Source: Flavobacteriales bacterium UBA2798 (GTDB lineage Bacteria > Bacteroidota > Bacteroidia > Flavobacteriales_D > UBA2798). Taken from it: DNA of 18,472 nt. Below are positions 8,855-15,003 of the stretch, in pieces; within the stretch, counting starts at the first letter, position 1; every line of letters begins with the position of its first letter. Position numbers and translations under genes: made by a program. Location of the stretch: the NCBI GenBank assembly GCA_002351955.1, contig DEHO01000008.1, positions 14,681-33,152 on the forward strand, read 5' to 3'. The notes under the pieces were generated by a model, which saw only the letters and a list, made by a program, of their open reading frames with translations, did not search any database and was not told the origin of the DNA.

Positions 8855-9094
8855 ATTACTATTTACCCAAACCCTGTAATGAGCGGGTCAATTATCTATA
8901 TCAAAGTTCCCGGTAACTATGCAAATGCCAGAATTGAATTAATAGATATGAATGGAAAAATAGTACAAACGAATATCTCTACGCTTATAAATGGTCAGAT
9001 TGAATTCCAAACATCAGAAATTTCCACCGGAATATATTTCTTGAGACTTTCCTCAAAAGGGAAAGTTTATCATAATAAAATTGTTATCCAATAA
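8855..9094 (+). pseudogene. Detached T9SS type A C-terminal sorting domain, in frame with the preceding gene
   Basis: These 79 codons follow the TAA at 8852-8854 with no frame change and encode a complete T9SS type A sorting domain. It opens with 'ITIYPNPV', has the central 'IELIDMNGKIV' strand, then 'GIYFLRLSSKGK', and ends with 'NKIVIQ' before a TAA stop. Such domains direct proteins through the type IX system and are cleaved when cargo is attached at the cell surface. The segment has no signal peptide or promoter, and its first ATG (8879) would remove the YPNP motif, so it is unlikely to work as an independent gene. I read it as the 3' end of the 4052-8854 gene, cut off by a nonsense codon, unless the stop is read through or is a sequencing error. 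It ends 2 bp before the convergent LysR gene's stop codon. Confidence 0.85.
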
Positions 9095-9096
9095 TT

Positions 9097-10020
9097 TTAA
9101 TACTGCTCATACCAGTTGAATTTTTCCTGTACAATTTTTGACTTTTCTTTTTTCAGATAATTCAAATACGAAGAAGCAACAGGGGAATGTTTTTTCCCTT
9201 TCAGCCAGATCAAACTCCATGTCGTTTTAATAGGTAATCCTGATACAGGAATGATCTGAAGGTACTTATTGTGCAATTCATTCCTAATACCAATTAAAGG
9301 CATTATCGAATATCCCATTTCAGCCAGTAATGCTTGTTTTATTGCTTCGTTGGTGGTAAGTTCCATTTTTTGTATTACACCAATAGAATTTTTCTTAAAG
9401 TAATTTTCCATAGATCGTCTGGTTCCTGACCCCTTTTCGCGAAATATCAAGGGTAAATCTTTAAATACCTCTTTAGCTTTTTGAGATTTGCCAATTGTAG
9501 ATTGACCGCTACCTACCAGGAAGAGTTTGTTTTGCAGCAGATCAAGTTTTTCGGTATTTAATGAATTCGGCAATACAGAAACCAATGCGAAATCAACTTC
9601 ATTGTTTTCGAGACTTGTCACTACTTTTTCTTTGTTTGTGACATCCATGATCAATTCAATACCGGTATGCTGATGGATAAAATCATTCAGAAAAAAGGGC
9701 ATGACATAGATCCCTGTGGAAACAATTGAAATCTTCAGTTTTCCTGACAGTTTTCCTTTATAGGCCAAGGTCTTGTAATTGATTGCATGCACCTGCTCAA
9801 TGATATTTTCCGCTGCCTTTGCAATCTCTTTTCCAAAATCAGTGATGTGAATTCTGCGACCAACAACTTCGGTTAAGGGAATATCAAATTGATCCTGGAA
9901 ATTCCGAAGCTGAATAGAAACAGCAGGCTGGGTAAGATGCAATTCTTCAGCCGCTTTTGTTACACTTTGAGTCTTTACAATCTTCAGGAAAACCTGCAAC
10001 TGGTTGAGTGTGTAATTCAT
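9097..10020 (-). CDS. LysR-family transcriptional regulator (CbbR/CmpR-like)
   Basis: The 307-residue protein has the standard LysR layout. An N-terminal winged helix-turn-helix (about 2-62) contains 'QLQVFLKIVKTQSVTKAAEE' and 'LTQPAVSIQLRNFQ', a linker helix follows, and from about 90 there is a periplasmic-binding-protein-like effector domain ('GKLKISIVSTGIYVMPFFL', 'GSGTRRSMENYF'). The effector-domain features resemble the CbbR/CmpR/CysB-like branch. It is divergently transcribed from an SbtA-type bicarbonate transporter across a 111-bp gap, the classic arrangement for a LysR regulator and its target, so I infer that it controls that transporter and itself. The effector is unknown; by analogy with CmpR/CbbR it could be a carbon metabolite. 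A perfect TAnnTTTG box faces this gene. The stop is 2 bp from the end of the convergent T9SS domain. Confidence 0.9.
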   Translation of the reverse strand: MNYTLNQLQVFLKIVKTQSVTKAAEELHLTQPAVSIQLRNFQDQFDIPLTEVVGRRIHITDFGKEIAKAAENIIEQVHAINYKTLAYKGKLSGKLKISIVSTGIYVMPFFLNDFIHQHTGIELIMDVTNKEKVVTSLENNEVDFALVSVLPNSLNTEKLDLLQNKLFLVGSGQSTIGKSQKAKEVFKDLPLIFREKGSGTRRSMENYFKKNSIGVIQKMELTTNEAIKQALLAEMGYSIMPLIGIRNELHNKYLQIIPVSGLPIKTTWSLIWLKGKKHSPVASSYLNYLKKEKSKIVQEKFNWYEQY

Positions 10021-10044
10021 AAATTATATTTATATATTTTATTA

Positions 10045-10052
10045 CAAACATA
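10045..10052 (-). promoter_or_regulatory. Candidate -7 box for the lysR gene
   Basis: Read on the minus strand this is TATGTTTG, a perfect TAnnTTTG. With the final G at -7, transcription would begin near 10038, giving a leader of about 18 nt before the ATG at 10020. No clear TTG is found at the -33 position, which overlaps the inverted repeat at 10060-10075. Confidence 0.5.
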
Positions 10053-10059
10053 AATAAAA

Positions 10060-10075
10060 AATTATAATCATAATT
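10060..10075. promoter_or_regulatory. Inverted repeat, candidate LysR operator
   Basis: AATTAT-AATC-ATAATT is a perfect inverted repeat with 6-bp arms and a 4-bp spacer, in the middle of the divergent lysR/sbtA gap. It sits beside both presumed -7 boxes and would cover the -33 region of each promoter. LysR proteins bind AT-rich interrupted dyads near T-N11-A; this one does not fit that spacing exactly, and the region is very AT-rich, so chance is possible. Confidence 0.4.
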
Positions 10076-10078
10076 ACT

Positions 10079-10086
10079 CACCTTTG
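10079..10086 (+). promoter_or_regulatory. Weak candidate -7 box for the sbtA-like gene
   Basis: CACCTTTG matches TAnnTTTG except for the first base, and no TTG lies at the proper distance upstream. A weak promoter next to a dyad would suit a gene needing activation by the neighbouring LysR protein. The expected start near 10093 gives a leader of about 39 nt. Confidence 0.3.
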
Positions 10087-10131
10087 CCCCATTCTTTGAA
10101 AAAAACGTGTTCACCTTAACTAAAAACAACA

Positions 10132-11094
10132 ATGGACTTTAGTCTACTTATTGATAATCTGACCAATCCGGCATTGTTATTCTTTGTACTCGGAATTGTA
10201 GCTGTTTACCTAAAAAGTGACCTTACGATTCCGGAAAACTCTTCCAAGTTCATTTCACTATACCTACTGTTTGCAATCGGATTCAAGGGCGGACAGGAAT
10301 TATCGCATGAAACGTTTACGTTCGAAATAGGAAGATCGATGCTTTTTGGAATTTGCATTTCTCTGCTTATTCCCCTTTACACATTCTTTATTCTAAAAAG
10401 AAAACTGAGCGTATTTGATGCAGGAGCAATTGCTGCAGCTTATGGATCGGTGAGCGCAGTAACATTTGTAACCGCAGTTAGCTTTCTTGAAACCCAGCAA
10501 CTTCAATTGCATGGTCACATGGTTGCTATAATGGCTTTAATGGAATCTCCGGCAATTATTATGGGACTTATACTCATATCCATATTTAATGCTGATGAAA
10601 ATGAAAAAATACAAAAGAGAACAGCAGTACAACATTCATTCACCAACGGTAGTGTATTGCTTATATTGGGAAGCCTGATCATCGGATATTTTGCAAATGC
10701 AAAACAGGCAGAAGGGATCAAACCTTTCACCAATGATCTTTTTAAAGGTTTCCTGGCAATATTCTTACTCGATATGGGTATAACCAGCGGAAAAAAATTA
10801 AAAGCCTTCTTTTCCTACGGATGGTTTCCTCTTCTTTTTGCACTCCTTATTCCGTTGATCAACGGTTGCATCATCGCAGCAATGAGTTCAATTGTTACAC
10901 AGGAAATCAGTAACCGATTCATATTCGCCATTCTTGCGGCCAGCGCCTCGTATATAGCTGTTCCTGCAGCAATGAAGATTTCTGTGCCTAAAGCCGATCC
11001 AGGATTATTTTTACCAATGGCACTGGCAGTTAGTTTCCCCGTAAATATTACCATTGGAATGCCACTCTATTTCCTGATTGTGCAGCATACATAA
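10132..11094 (+). CDS. sbtA: SbtA-family sodium-dependent bicarbonate transporter
   Basis: This 320-residue polytopic membrane protein has about ten hydrophobic helices in two similar halves, as in the SbtA family (DUF897). Recognisable features are 'NLTNPALLFFVLGIVAVYLKS' split over the first helix, 'LLFAIGFKGGQELS', 'AAAYGSVSAVTFVTAVSFLE' with its Gly/Ser-rich re-entrant region, and 'MALMESPAIIMGL'; the second half repeats this with 'LLDMGITSGKKL' and 'AASASYIAVPAAMKIS'. Cyanobacterial SbtA is a high-affinity Na+/HCO3- symporter for carbon concentration. In a presumably heterotrophic Bacteroidetes cell a role in supplying bicarbonate for carboxylases or in pH control is inferred. SbtA often has a PII-like partner, SbtB, next to it; the following gene here is convergent and unrelated. 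The divergent LysR gene probably regulates it. Substrate specificity is by homology only. Confidence 0.85.
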   Translation: MDFSLLIDNLTNPALLFFVLGIVAVYLKSDLTIPENSSKFISLYLLFAIGFKGGQELSHETFTFEIGRSMLFGICISLLIPLYTFFILKRKLSVFDAGAIAAAYGSVSAVTFVTAVSFLETQQLQLHGHMVAIMALMESPAIIMGLILISIFNADENEKIQKRTAVQHSFTNGSVLLILGSLIIGYFANAKQAEGIKPFTNDLFKGFLAIFLLDMGITSGKKLKAFFSYGWFPLLFALLIPLINGCIIAAMSSIVTQEISNRFIFAILAASASYIAVPAAMKISVPKADPGLFLPMALAVSFPVNITIGMPLYFLIVQHT

Positions 11095-11105
11095 TCATCA
11101 TACGA

Positions 11106-11129
11106 TTCTTTTTCAAACTCAAAAAAGAA
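11106..11129. terminator. Weak AT-rich hairpin between convergent genes
   Basis: TTCTTTTT (11106-11113) and AAAAAGAA (11122-11129) form an 8-bp inverted repeat with an 8-nt loop in the 39-bp gap between the convergent sbtA and lipoprotein genes. Its position suits a bidirectional terminator, but the stem has only one G:C pair, so it is a weak candidate. Confidence 0.3.
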
Positions 11130-11133
11130 GCTC

Positions 11134-11892
11134 TCAAAAATACTTTTCAAAAACCAATGAATCCATAAGAATATCTTTTCCGGTTTCTACAGGTCCGTAT
11201 TCCGAGTTTTCCATTCTTGCTTTGCGAAAATGAAAATTGTTTCCAACTCTTTTAAAATCCTTTTTTCCGGTAGAATCTAAAAACTCCTTAATTTGTAAGT
11301 CCGTTTTACGTATGTAATCCGACCAATTGATGCTGGATCCTTCTGAGATTTTTTCCAATATGATTTCCGGCTTTTCATCCCATTTTACGGTCTGTCCAAT
11401 AAAATGATCCATTCCTCTCATCCAATACTTTCTGGTGGTTTCACCTCCAGACCCTACATATTCCGCTACAAACACAACAGAATCGTTCTCGAACAATTCG
11501 AATAGTTGTTCTTCGTAACCACCTTCACTTGCATTATCATAAATAGAAGTGCGGATTTTTAATCCCGAATCGAATATAAAAGTTGTGTTTGTAATATCGT
11601 AAGCACCGAAATACTCAATGGTAAAAAAAGGAAGGGTCACTTGTTCTTGTCTGGCAATTTCCAAAAATGATTCGTGCAGCGATTTCAAATAATAAAACCC
11701 ACTATCCGTTTGCTCATCATCATAAAGATATTTATCAGGTAATTCATAGTCTAAAATACTGCCTACATCTGTAATGGCAGTATCCTTCGTATCCTTCACC
11801 GGTAAAGAGTTAACTTCCTCCTTTACAGTGTTTGTGCATGAAGCTGCGAAAACCACAAACAATAAACTAAACAACACTATTCGAATATACAT
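11134..11892 (-). CDS. Hypothetical lipoprotein
   Basis: I do not recognise the family of this 252-residue protein. It has a lipoprotein signal peptide: the hydrophobic stretch 'IVLFSLLFVVFAASC' with the predicted lipidated Cys at residue 19, so it is probably an inner- or outer-membrane-anchored periplasmic protein. The mature part is acidic and of mixed alpha/beta appearance, with 'YFGAYDITNTTFIFDSGLKI' and 'FVAEYVGSGGETTRKYWM' suggesting beta hairpins; no catalytic motif is evident. The start at ATG 11892 is preferred over the in-frame TTG at 11898 because it gives a cleaner signal peptide. It lies 55 bp downstream of the serine hydrolase gene on the same strand with no evident promoter between them, so it may be the last gene of that operon. 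Its function cannot be inferred beyond envelope location. Confidence 0.75.
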   Translation of the reverse strand: MYIRIVLFSLLFVVFAASCTNTVKEEVNSLPVKDTKDTAITDVGSILDYELPDKYLYDDEQTDSGFYYLKSLHESFLEIARQEQVTLPFFTIEYFGAYDITNTTFIFDSGLKIRTSIYDNASEGGYEEQLFELFENDSVVFVAEYVGSGGETTRKYWMRGMDHFIGQTVKWDEKPEIILEKISEGSSINWSDYIRKTDLQIKEFLDSTGKKDFKRVGNNFHFRKARMENSEYGPVETGKDILMDSLVFEKYF

Positions 11893-11947
11893 AATCAATG
11901 AATTTAATAAAAATCATTCCGACTATCTTCCAAGTTTCGGCAGGAAA

Positions 11948-13126
11948 TTATTCCAAATTCAACATCAAGGAATCTTGTGCAAAAGTCCCACCATCAGTAA
12001 GATCAAGAAGTTCTTCCACGCTTAAAAATCGGTTTCTTTTAATGTTATCCAAAACGATAATAGTATGATCAAGGGTTGTATTTCGGATAAACCAGGAACG
12101 AAACCCCTTCCACCATCCGGTATGATAGACAACGGTATAGCCTGCGAACGAATTTTTTAATCGCCAACCCAAACCATAATTATCCTTACCCTTTAACTCC
12201 TCTTCAGAATGTTGTGGCTCGAATGCTTCTTTCCAGGATTGTTTTGAAAGTAATTTACCAGTCCGAATTGCTTCACTGAAAAGGTAAAGATCTCCCACTG
12301 TTGAATACATTCCTTTATCTCCGGTAACCCCGTTTTGGTAATGATCCTCTATCAGCCGACCTTTCCAATCATATCCATTCAATGCACTGTCAATTACATC
12401 ACCTTTGCATTTATCGTAAATAACAGAGTTTTTCATTCCCAAGGGAGAAAAAACAGATTCAGTCATAAAATCTCCAAAAGCTTTGCCTGAAACACTTTCA
12501 ACGATACTTGCCAGTAAGGCATATCCGGTATTTGAATAATCAAATTTTGTATTCGGAGGATAATATGCTTTGGGTTGCTGCTCCCGTAAAATCTTCAAAA
12601 CACCATCGTTGCAAATTGGTTTGGATTTGTCTGTCCAGTAATCATCCGCAAAATAATTGTAATTCGACAATCCGCCTCTGTGATTCAACAGCATCCGAAT
12701 GGTAATTCCGGGATAGGGAAGGCTATCCAGGTATTTGCTTATTGTATCGTCTAAAGATAATTTACCCTGATCGCGCAACAATAAAATTGCTGCTGCAGTA
12801 AATGGTTTACTTCCCGAAGCCAATTGAAAGCGATGGTTCAGGTTTAAGGAATCATTTCCGCCCGGACTTGTTGCTCCGTAGGACTGCTGAATAACAATAT
12901 GGCCACGAATGGCAACAAGTACATTTCCATTAAATTCTTTCCTGTCGCATCTATTTCTGAAAAAAGTATCAATAGTAAAACGAAAAGGTGCATACACCGA
13001 ATCATAATAGGCCAATGAATCAAAAACAACTTGTTCGCAAGAAGGATCACCTTCTTCACAAGAGTCACCCGACGAACAGGAAAACAAAAAAAGGACAAAC
13101 AAAAAAGGATAAACTACCTTGTTCAT
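11948..13126 (-). CDS. Beta-lactamase-fold serine hydrolase lipoprotein
   Basis: The 392-residue protein belongs to the class C beta-lactamase / DD-peptidase-like serine hydrolase family. The three active-site motifs are present in order: S-x-x-K as S104-G-S-K107 (in 'QLASGSKPFTAA'), Y-x-N as Y197-S-N199 (in 'FDYSNTGYALLASI'), and the KTG-box equivalent H335-T-G337 (in 'VYHTGWWKG'). The N-terminus is a lipoprotein signal with Cys at residue 17 (FLFSCSS), placing it in the envelope. Such enzymes include esterases, D-aminopeptidases and penicillin-binding-like hydrolases; the sequence does not say which, and resistance to beta-lactams should not be assumed. Its ATG overlaps the stop of the upstream SUI1 gene by 4 bp, so the two are probably translationally coupled. 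Confidence 0.88.
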   Translation of the reverse strand: MNKVVYPFLFVLFLFSCSSGDSCEEGDPSCEQVVFDSLAYYDSVYAPFRFTIDTFFRNRCDRKEFNGNVLVAIRGHIVIQQSYGATSPGGNDSLNLNHRFQLASGSKPFTAAAILLLRDQGKLSLDDTISKYLDSLPYPGITIRMLLNHRGGLSNYNYFADDYWTDKSKPICNDGVLKILREQQPKAYYPPNTKFDYSNTGYALLASIVESVSGKAFGDFMTESVFSPLGMKNSVIYDKCKGDVIDSALNGYDWKGRLIEDHYQNGVTGDKGMYSTVGDLYLFSEAIRTGKLLSKQSWKEAFEPQHSEEELKGKDNYGLGWRLKNSFAGYTVVYHTGWWKGFRSWFIRNTTLDHTIIVLDNIKRNRFLSVEELLDLTDGGTFAQDSLMLNLE

Positions 13127-13467
13127 CCGCCAACCTGCTTCACTTTATACCCTTCCTTTTTGAGCAATTCCATCACTTTTGCACGGTGGTCGCCCTGTAC
13201 AAGAATTTCTCCGTCTTTCACACTTCCACCAACACCACATTTCGCCTTCAGCATTTTTCCAAGAGCTTCCAGATCTTCCGTTTTGCCAATAAATCCCGCA
13301 ACGAGCGTAACCGGTTTACCTGCTCTTTGTTTTCGGTCCAAACTGATTTTCAACTCCTGCTGATTGGAAGCAAGAGTTTCCTGCTCCTCGTTTTGAGAGT
13401 ATTGATACATAAAATCAGGATTGGTCGAATACACCACATCTACCCTGTCCTTTTTACTTTTCGACAT
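13123..13467 (-). CDS. SUI1/eIF1-like translation factor (YciH family)
   Basis: This 114-residue protein has a basic, flexible N-terminus and a C-terminal SUI1 domain (about 38-112). Diagnostic pieces are 'RKQRAGKPVTLVAGF', 'LGKMLKAKCGVGGSVKDGEI' and 'GDHRAKVMELLKKEGY'. In eukaryotes and archaea, eIF1/SUI1 monitors start-codon selection; bacterial YciH proteins are related and may affect initiation fidelity, but their role is less clear. The start codon (ATG at 13467) gives the usual length for Bacteroidetes members. It is the first gene of a probable minus-strand operon and overlaps the following serine hydrolase gene by 4 bp, an unexpected pairing of a cytoplasmic translation factor with an envelope enzyme. 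No convincing TAnnTTTG promoter box was found upstream. Confidence 0.9.
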   Translation of the reverse strand: MSKSKKDRVDVVYSTNPDFMYQYSQNEEQETLASNQQELKISLDRKQRAGKPVTLVAGFIGKTEDLEALGKMLKAKCGVGGSVKDGEILVQGDHRAKVMELLKKEGYKVKQVGG

Positions 13468-13653
13468 GCTTCTTTGTTTTGTCTAAAAATCGTAATTCAA
13501 CAGGTTCAGACTCATTGAGAAAAAACATTTTTTCCACAGATCACTAGGGATAATGGATATCAACAAGGGAAAATCCGGATTACGCGTTGTTTTTTCACAC
13601 ACGATTCACCCTAAAAACACGTTTACCGCAGGAAAGCCGTATTTTTGCCGACC
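13468..13653. other. Divergent intergenic region between SUI1 and TPR genes
   Basis: This 186-bp gap separates divergently transcribed genes. It contains the -7 box of the TPR gene at its right end and a perfect 10-bp palindrome AATCCGGATT at 13572-13581, which could be an operator but may be chance. I saw no ORF, tRNA or clear terminator. Confidence 0.45.
13640..13647 (+). promoter_or_regulatory. Candidate -7 box of the TPR gene, predicting a leaderless transcript
   Basis: TATTTTTG is a perfect TAnnTTTG box whose last base is 7 nt upstream of the ATG at 13654. If that base is at -7, transcription would start at or next to the start codon itself. No good TTG element is seen at the usual distance upstream. 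Confidence 0.5.
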
Positions 13654-15003
13654 ATGAGAGGAGTCCTTCTTGTATTTTTCCTGATTAACAATCTGTTACA
13701 CGCACAGGTTCAACCCTGCGATAAAGCCATATCCCAATTACCCGGAATTGAAGAGCGGGCTGTAAAAGGTGAATGGGAAACTGCATTATCCTTGTGCAAT
13801 ACCGCAATGAAAAGTTGTCCCGACCGCGGTGAATTTCTCCTTCTGCGAGCCGATCTTTTTTTAAAGCTTGACAATATCGATTCTGCTGAGATTGATTTAC
13901 GTCGGTATATTTTTCTTTTTCCAAATGAAGGAACAGGATTTCGAAAGATGGCCGGATTGCATTATTTCATTGGAGGAATCGATTCCAGTTTGCATTATCT
14001 GGATCGTGCCTTGAAAATAAATGCAGCCGACACCATTGCATTGTACAATAAAGGAGAAGTTTGGTTTGGTGAGCGGGAATTGGATAAAGCAGAAAAGCAA
14101 TATTTGCATTTACTAAAAATCGCGCCTGATCATTTAGCAGCCCGGTTAAGATTATGCGATATTTGGATTTCGCAGGACAAAACTTCTGCATGCAGGGAGC
14201 AGCTTGAAATCATGCAAAGAAATCATGCACAAAACCTGGATGTAATTCTTACTGATGCAATGTTGCTCATCCGCGAAGAGCATTTCGACAGAGCAGCAGT
14301 TGTTCTTGACAATGCCCAGAGGATTGATTCAACAGAGAAGGCCATTTATTTTACCCGTGCTCTTCTTTATGAGCGGACCAACAAATACTCCGAGGCACTT
14401 CGTCAATACAATAAAATTATCACTATCGATCCGGATGATGCAAACGCCTATTTCGAACGGGGAAATCTGTTGATAGAAATGGATCAGTTTGAACTTGCAA
14501 TTGCAGATTACAAGGACGTATTATCAATCGACACCTCCTTTGCTGATGCATGGCACCAAATAGGAATTGCACTTTACGAGTTAAGTGATTATGAAGGATC
14601 TGTAAAAGCAATGGATGAATACCTGAAACGCAATCCGGAAGATGCAGAAGCATGGTTTAACCGGGGTAATGGTAAATATGCTCACCAGGATTATTCGGAT
14701 GCATTAATCGATTACAACGAAGCACTCAATCGCGAAGAAAATTCCGATTACAGATACAATCGTGCGATTTGCCACTATGCTCTAGGTAACCCGTCTGCAG
14801 CAATTCGTGACCTGGATGAGTATCTTCTCAAAGAATCGGCTGATGCAGAAGGATATTATCTGCGTTGTTTATGTCACCTTGAGATTCAACAGTTCGAGGA
14901 CGGTTGTTCCGACTGCGAAATGGCTCGTAAAATGGGTAAAAAAGATATCCCAAAAAACATCAATAAAATCTGCAATGGAAAGCACAGAAAGAAACGAAAA
15001 TAA
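13654..15003 (+). CDS. Secreted TPR-repeat protein
   Basis: The 449-residue protein has a short signal peptide (about 1-18, 'GVLLVFFLINNLLHAQ') followed by roughly ten tetratricopeptide repeats covering most of its length. Clear TPR units include 'ALYNKGEVWFGERELDKAEK', 'AIYFTRALLYERTNKYSEAL', 'NAYFERGNLLIEMDQFELAI', 'DAWHQIGIALYELSDYEGSV' and 'EAWFNRGNGKYAHQDYSDAL'. The C-terminus has 'DGCSDCEMARKMGKKD', a Cys-containing final helix common in Bacteroidetes TPR proteins, then a basic tail. TPR arrays bind other proteins; a periplasmic or envelope scaffold is the likely role, but the partner is unknown. I use the ATG at 13654, not the in-frame TTG at 13645, because that TTG lies inside the putative promoter box. 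The last 29 bp overlap the start of the methyltransferase gene, so the two are probably co-transcribed. Confidence 0.85.
   Translation: MRGVLLVFFLINNLLHAQVQPCDKAISQLPGIEERAVKGEWETALSLCNTAMKSCPDRGEFLLLRADLFLKLDNIDSAEIDLRRYIFLFPNEGTGFRKMAGLHYFIGGIDSSLHYLDRALKINAADTIALYNKGEVWFGERELDKAEKQYLHLLKIAPDHLAARLRLCDIWISQDKTSACREQLEIMQRNHAQNLDVILTDAMLLIREEHFDRAAVVLDNAQRIDSTEKAIYFTRALLYERTNKYSEALRQYNKIITIDPDDANAYFERGNLLIEMDQFELAIADYKDVLSIDTSFADAWHQIGIALYELSDYEGSVKAMDEYLKRNPEDAEAWFNRGNGKYAHQDYSDALIDYNEALNREENSDYRYNRAICHYALGNPSAAIRDLDEYLLKESADAEGYYLRCLCHLEIQQFEDGCSDCEMARKMGKKDIPKNINKICNGKHRKKRK

Noticed and set aside
8879..9094. The T9SS domain as an independent 71-residue gene starting at ATG 8879
   Set aside because: It would lack a signal peptide and the YPNP motif, and it is in frame with and directly downstream of the large gene, so it is better read as that gene's severed 3' end.
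11948..13126. The serine hydrolase as an antibiotic-resistance beta-lactamase
   Set aside because: The S-x-x-K, Y-x-N and HTG motifs define only the broad superfamily, and the lipoprotein form and housekeeping context do not indicate resistance.
12988..13518. A 176-codon plus-strand open frame opposite the SUI1 and serine hydrolase genes
   Set aside because: It is the complement of two clearly coding minus-strand genes, and its translation is low-complexity without a recognisable domain.
13530..13538. DnaA-box-like TTTTCCACA in the SUI1/TPR gap
   Set aside because: It has one mismatch to the consensus and stands alone. No cluster of boxes, AT-rich unwinding region or replication gene is nearby, so an origin is not supported.
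14807..14974. Upstream extension of the methyltransferase frame by 56 codons
   Set aside because: It lies wholly within the TPR gene, and the family N-terminus (FYQQIAKTYHGLEELLADEI) starts shortly after the ATG at 14975.
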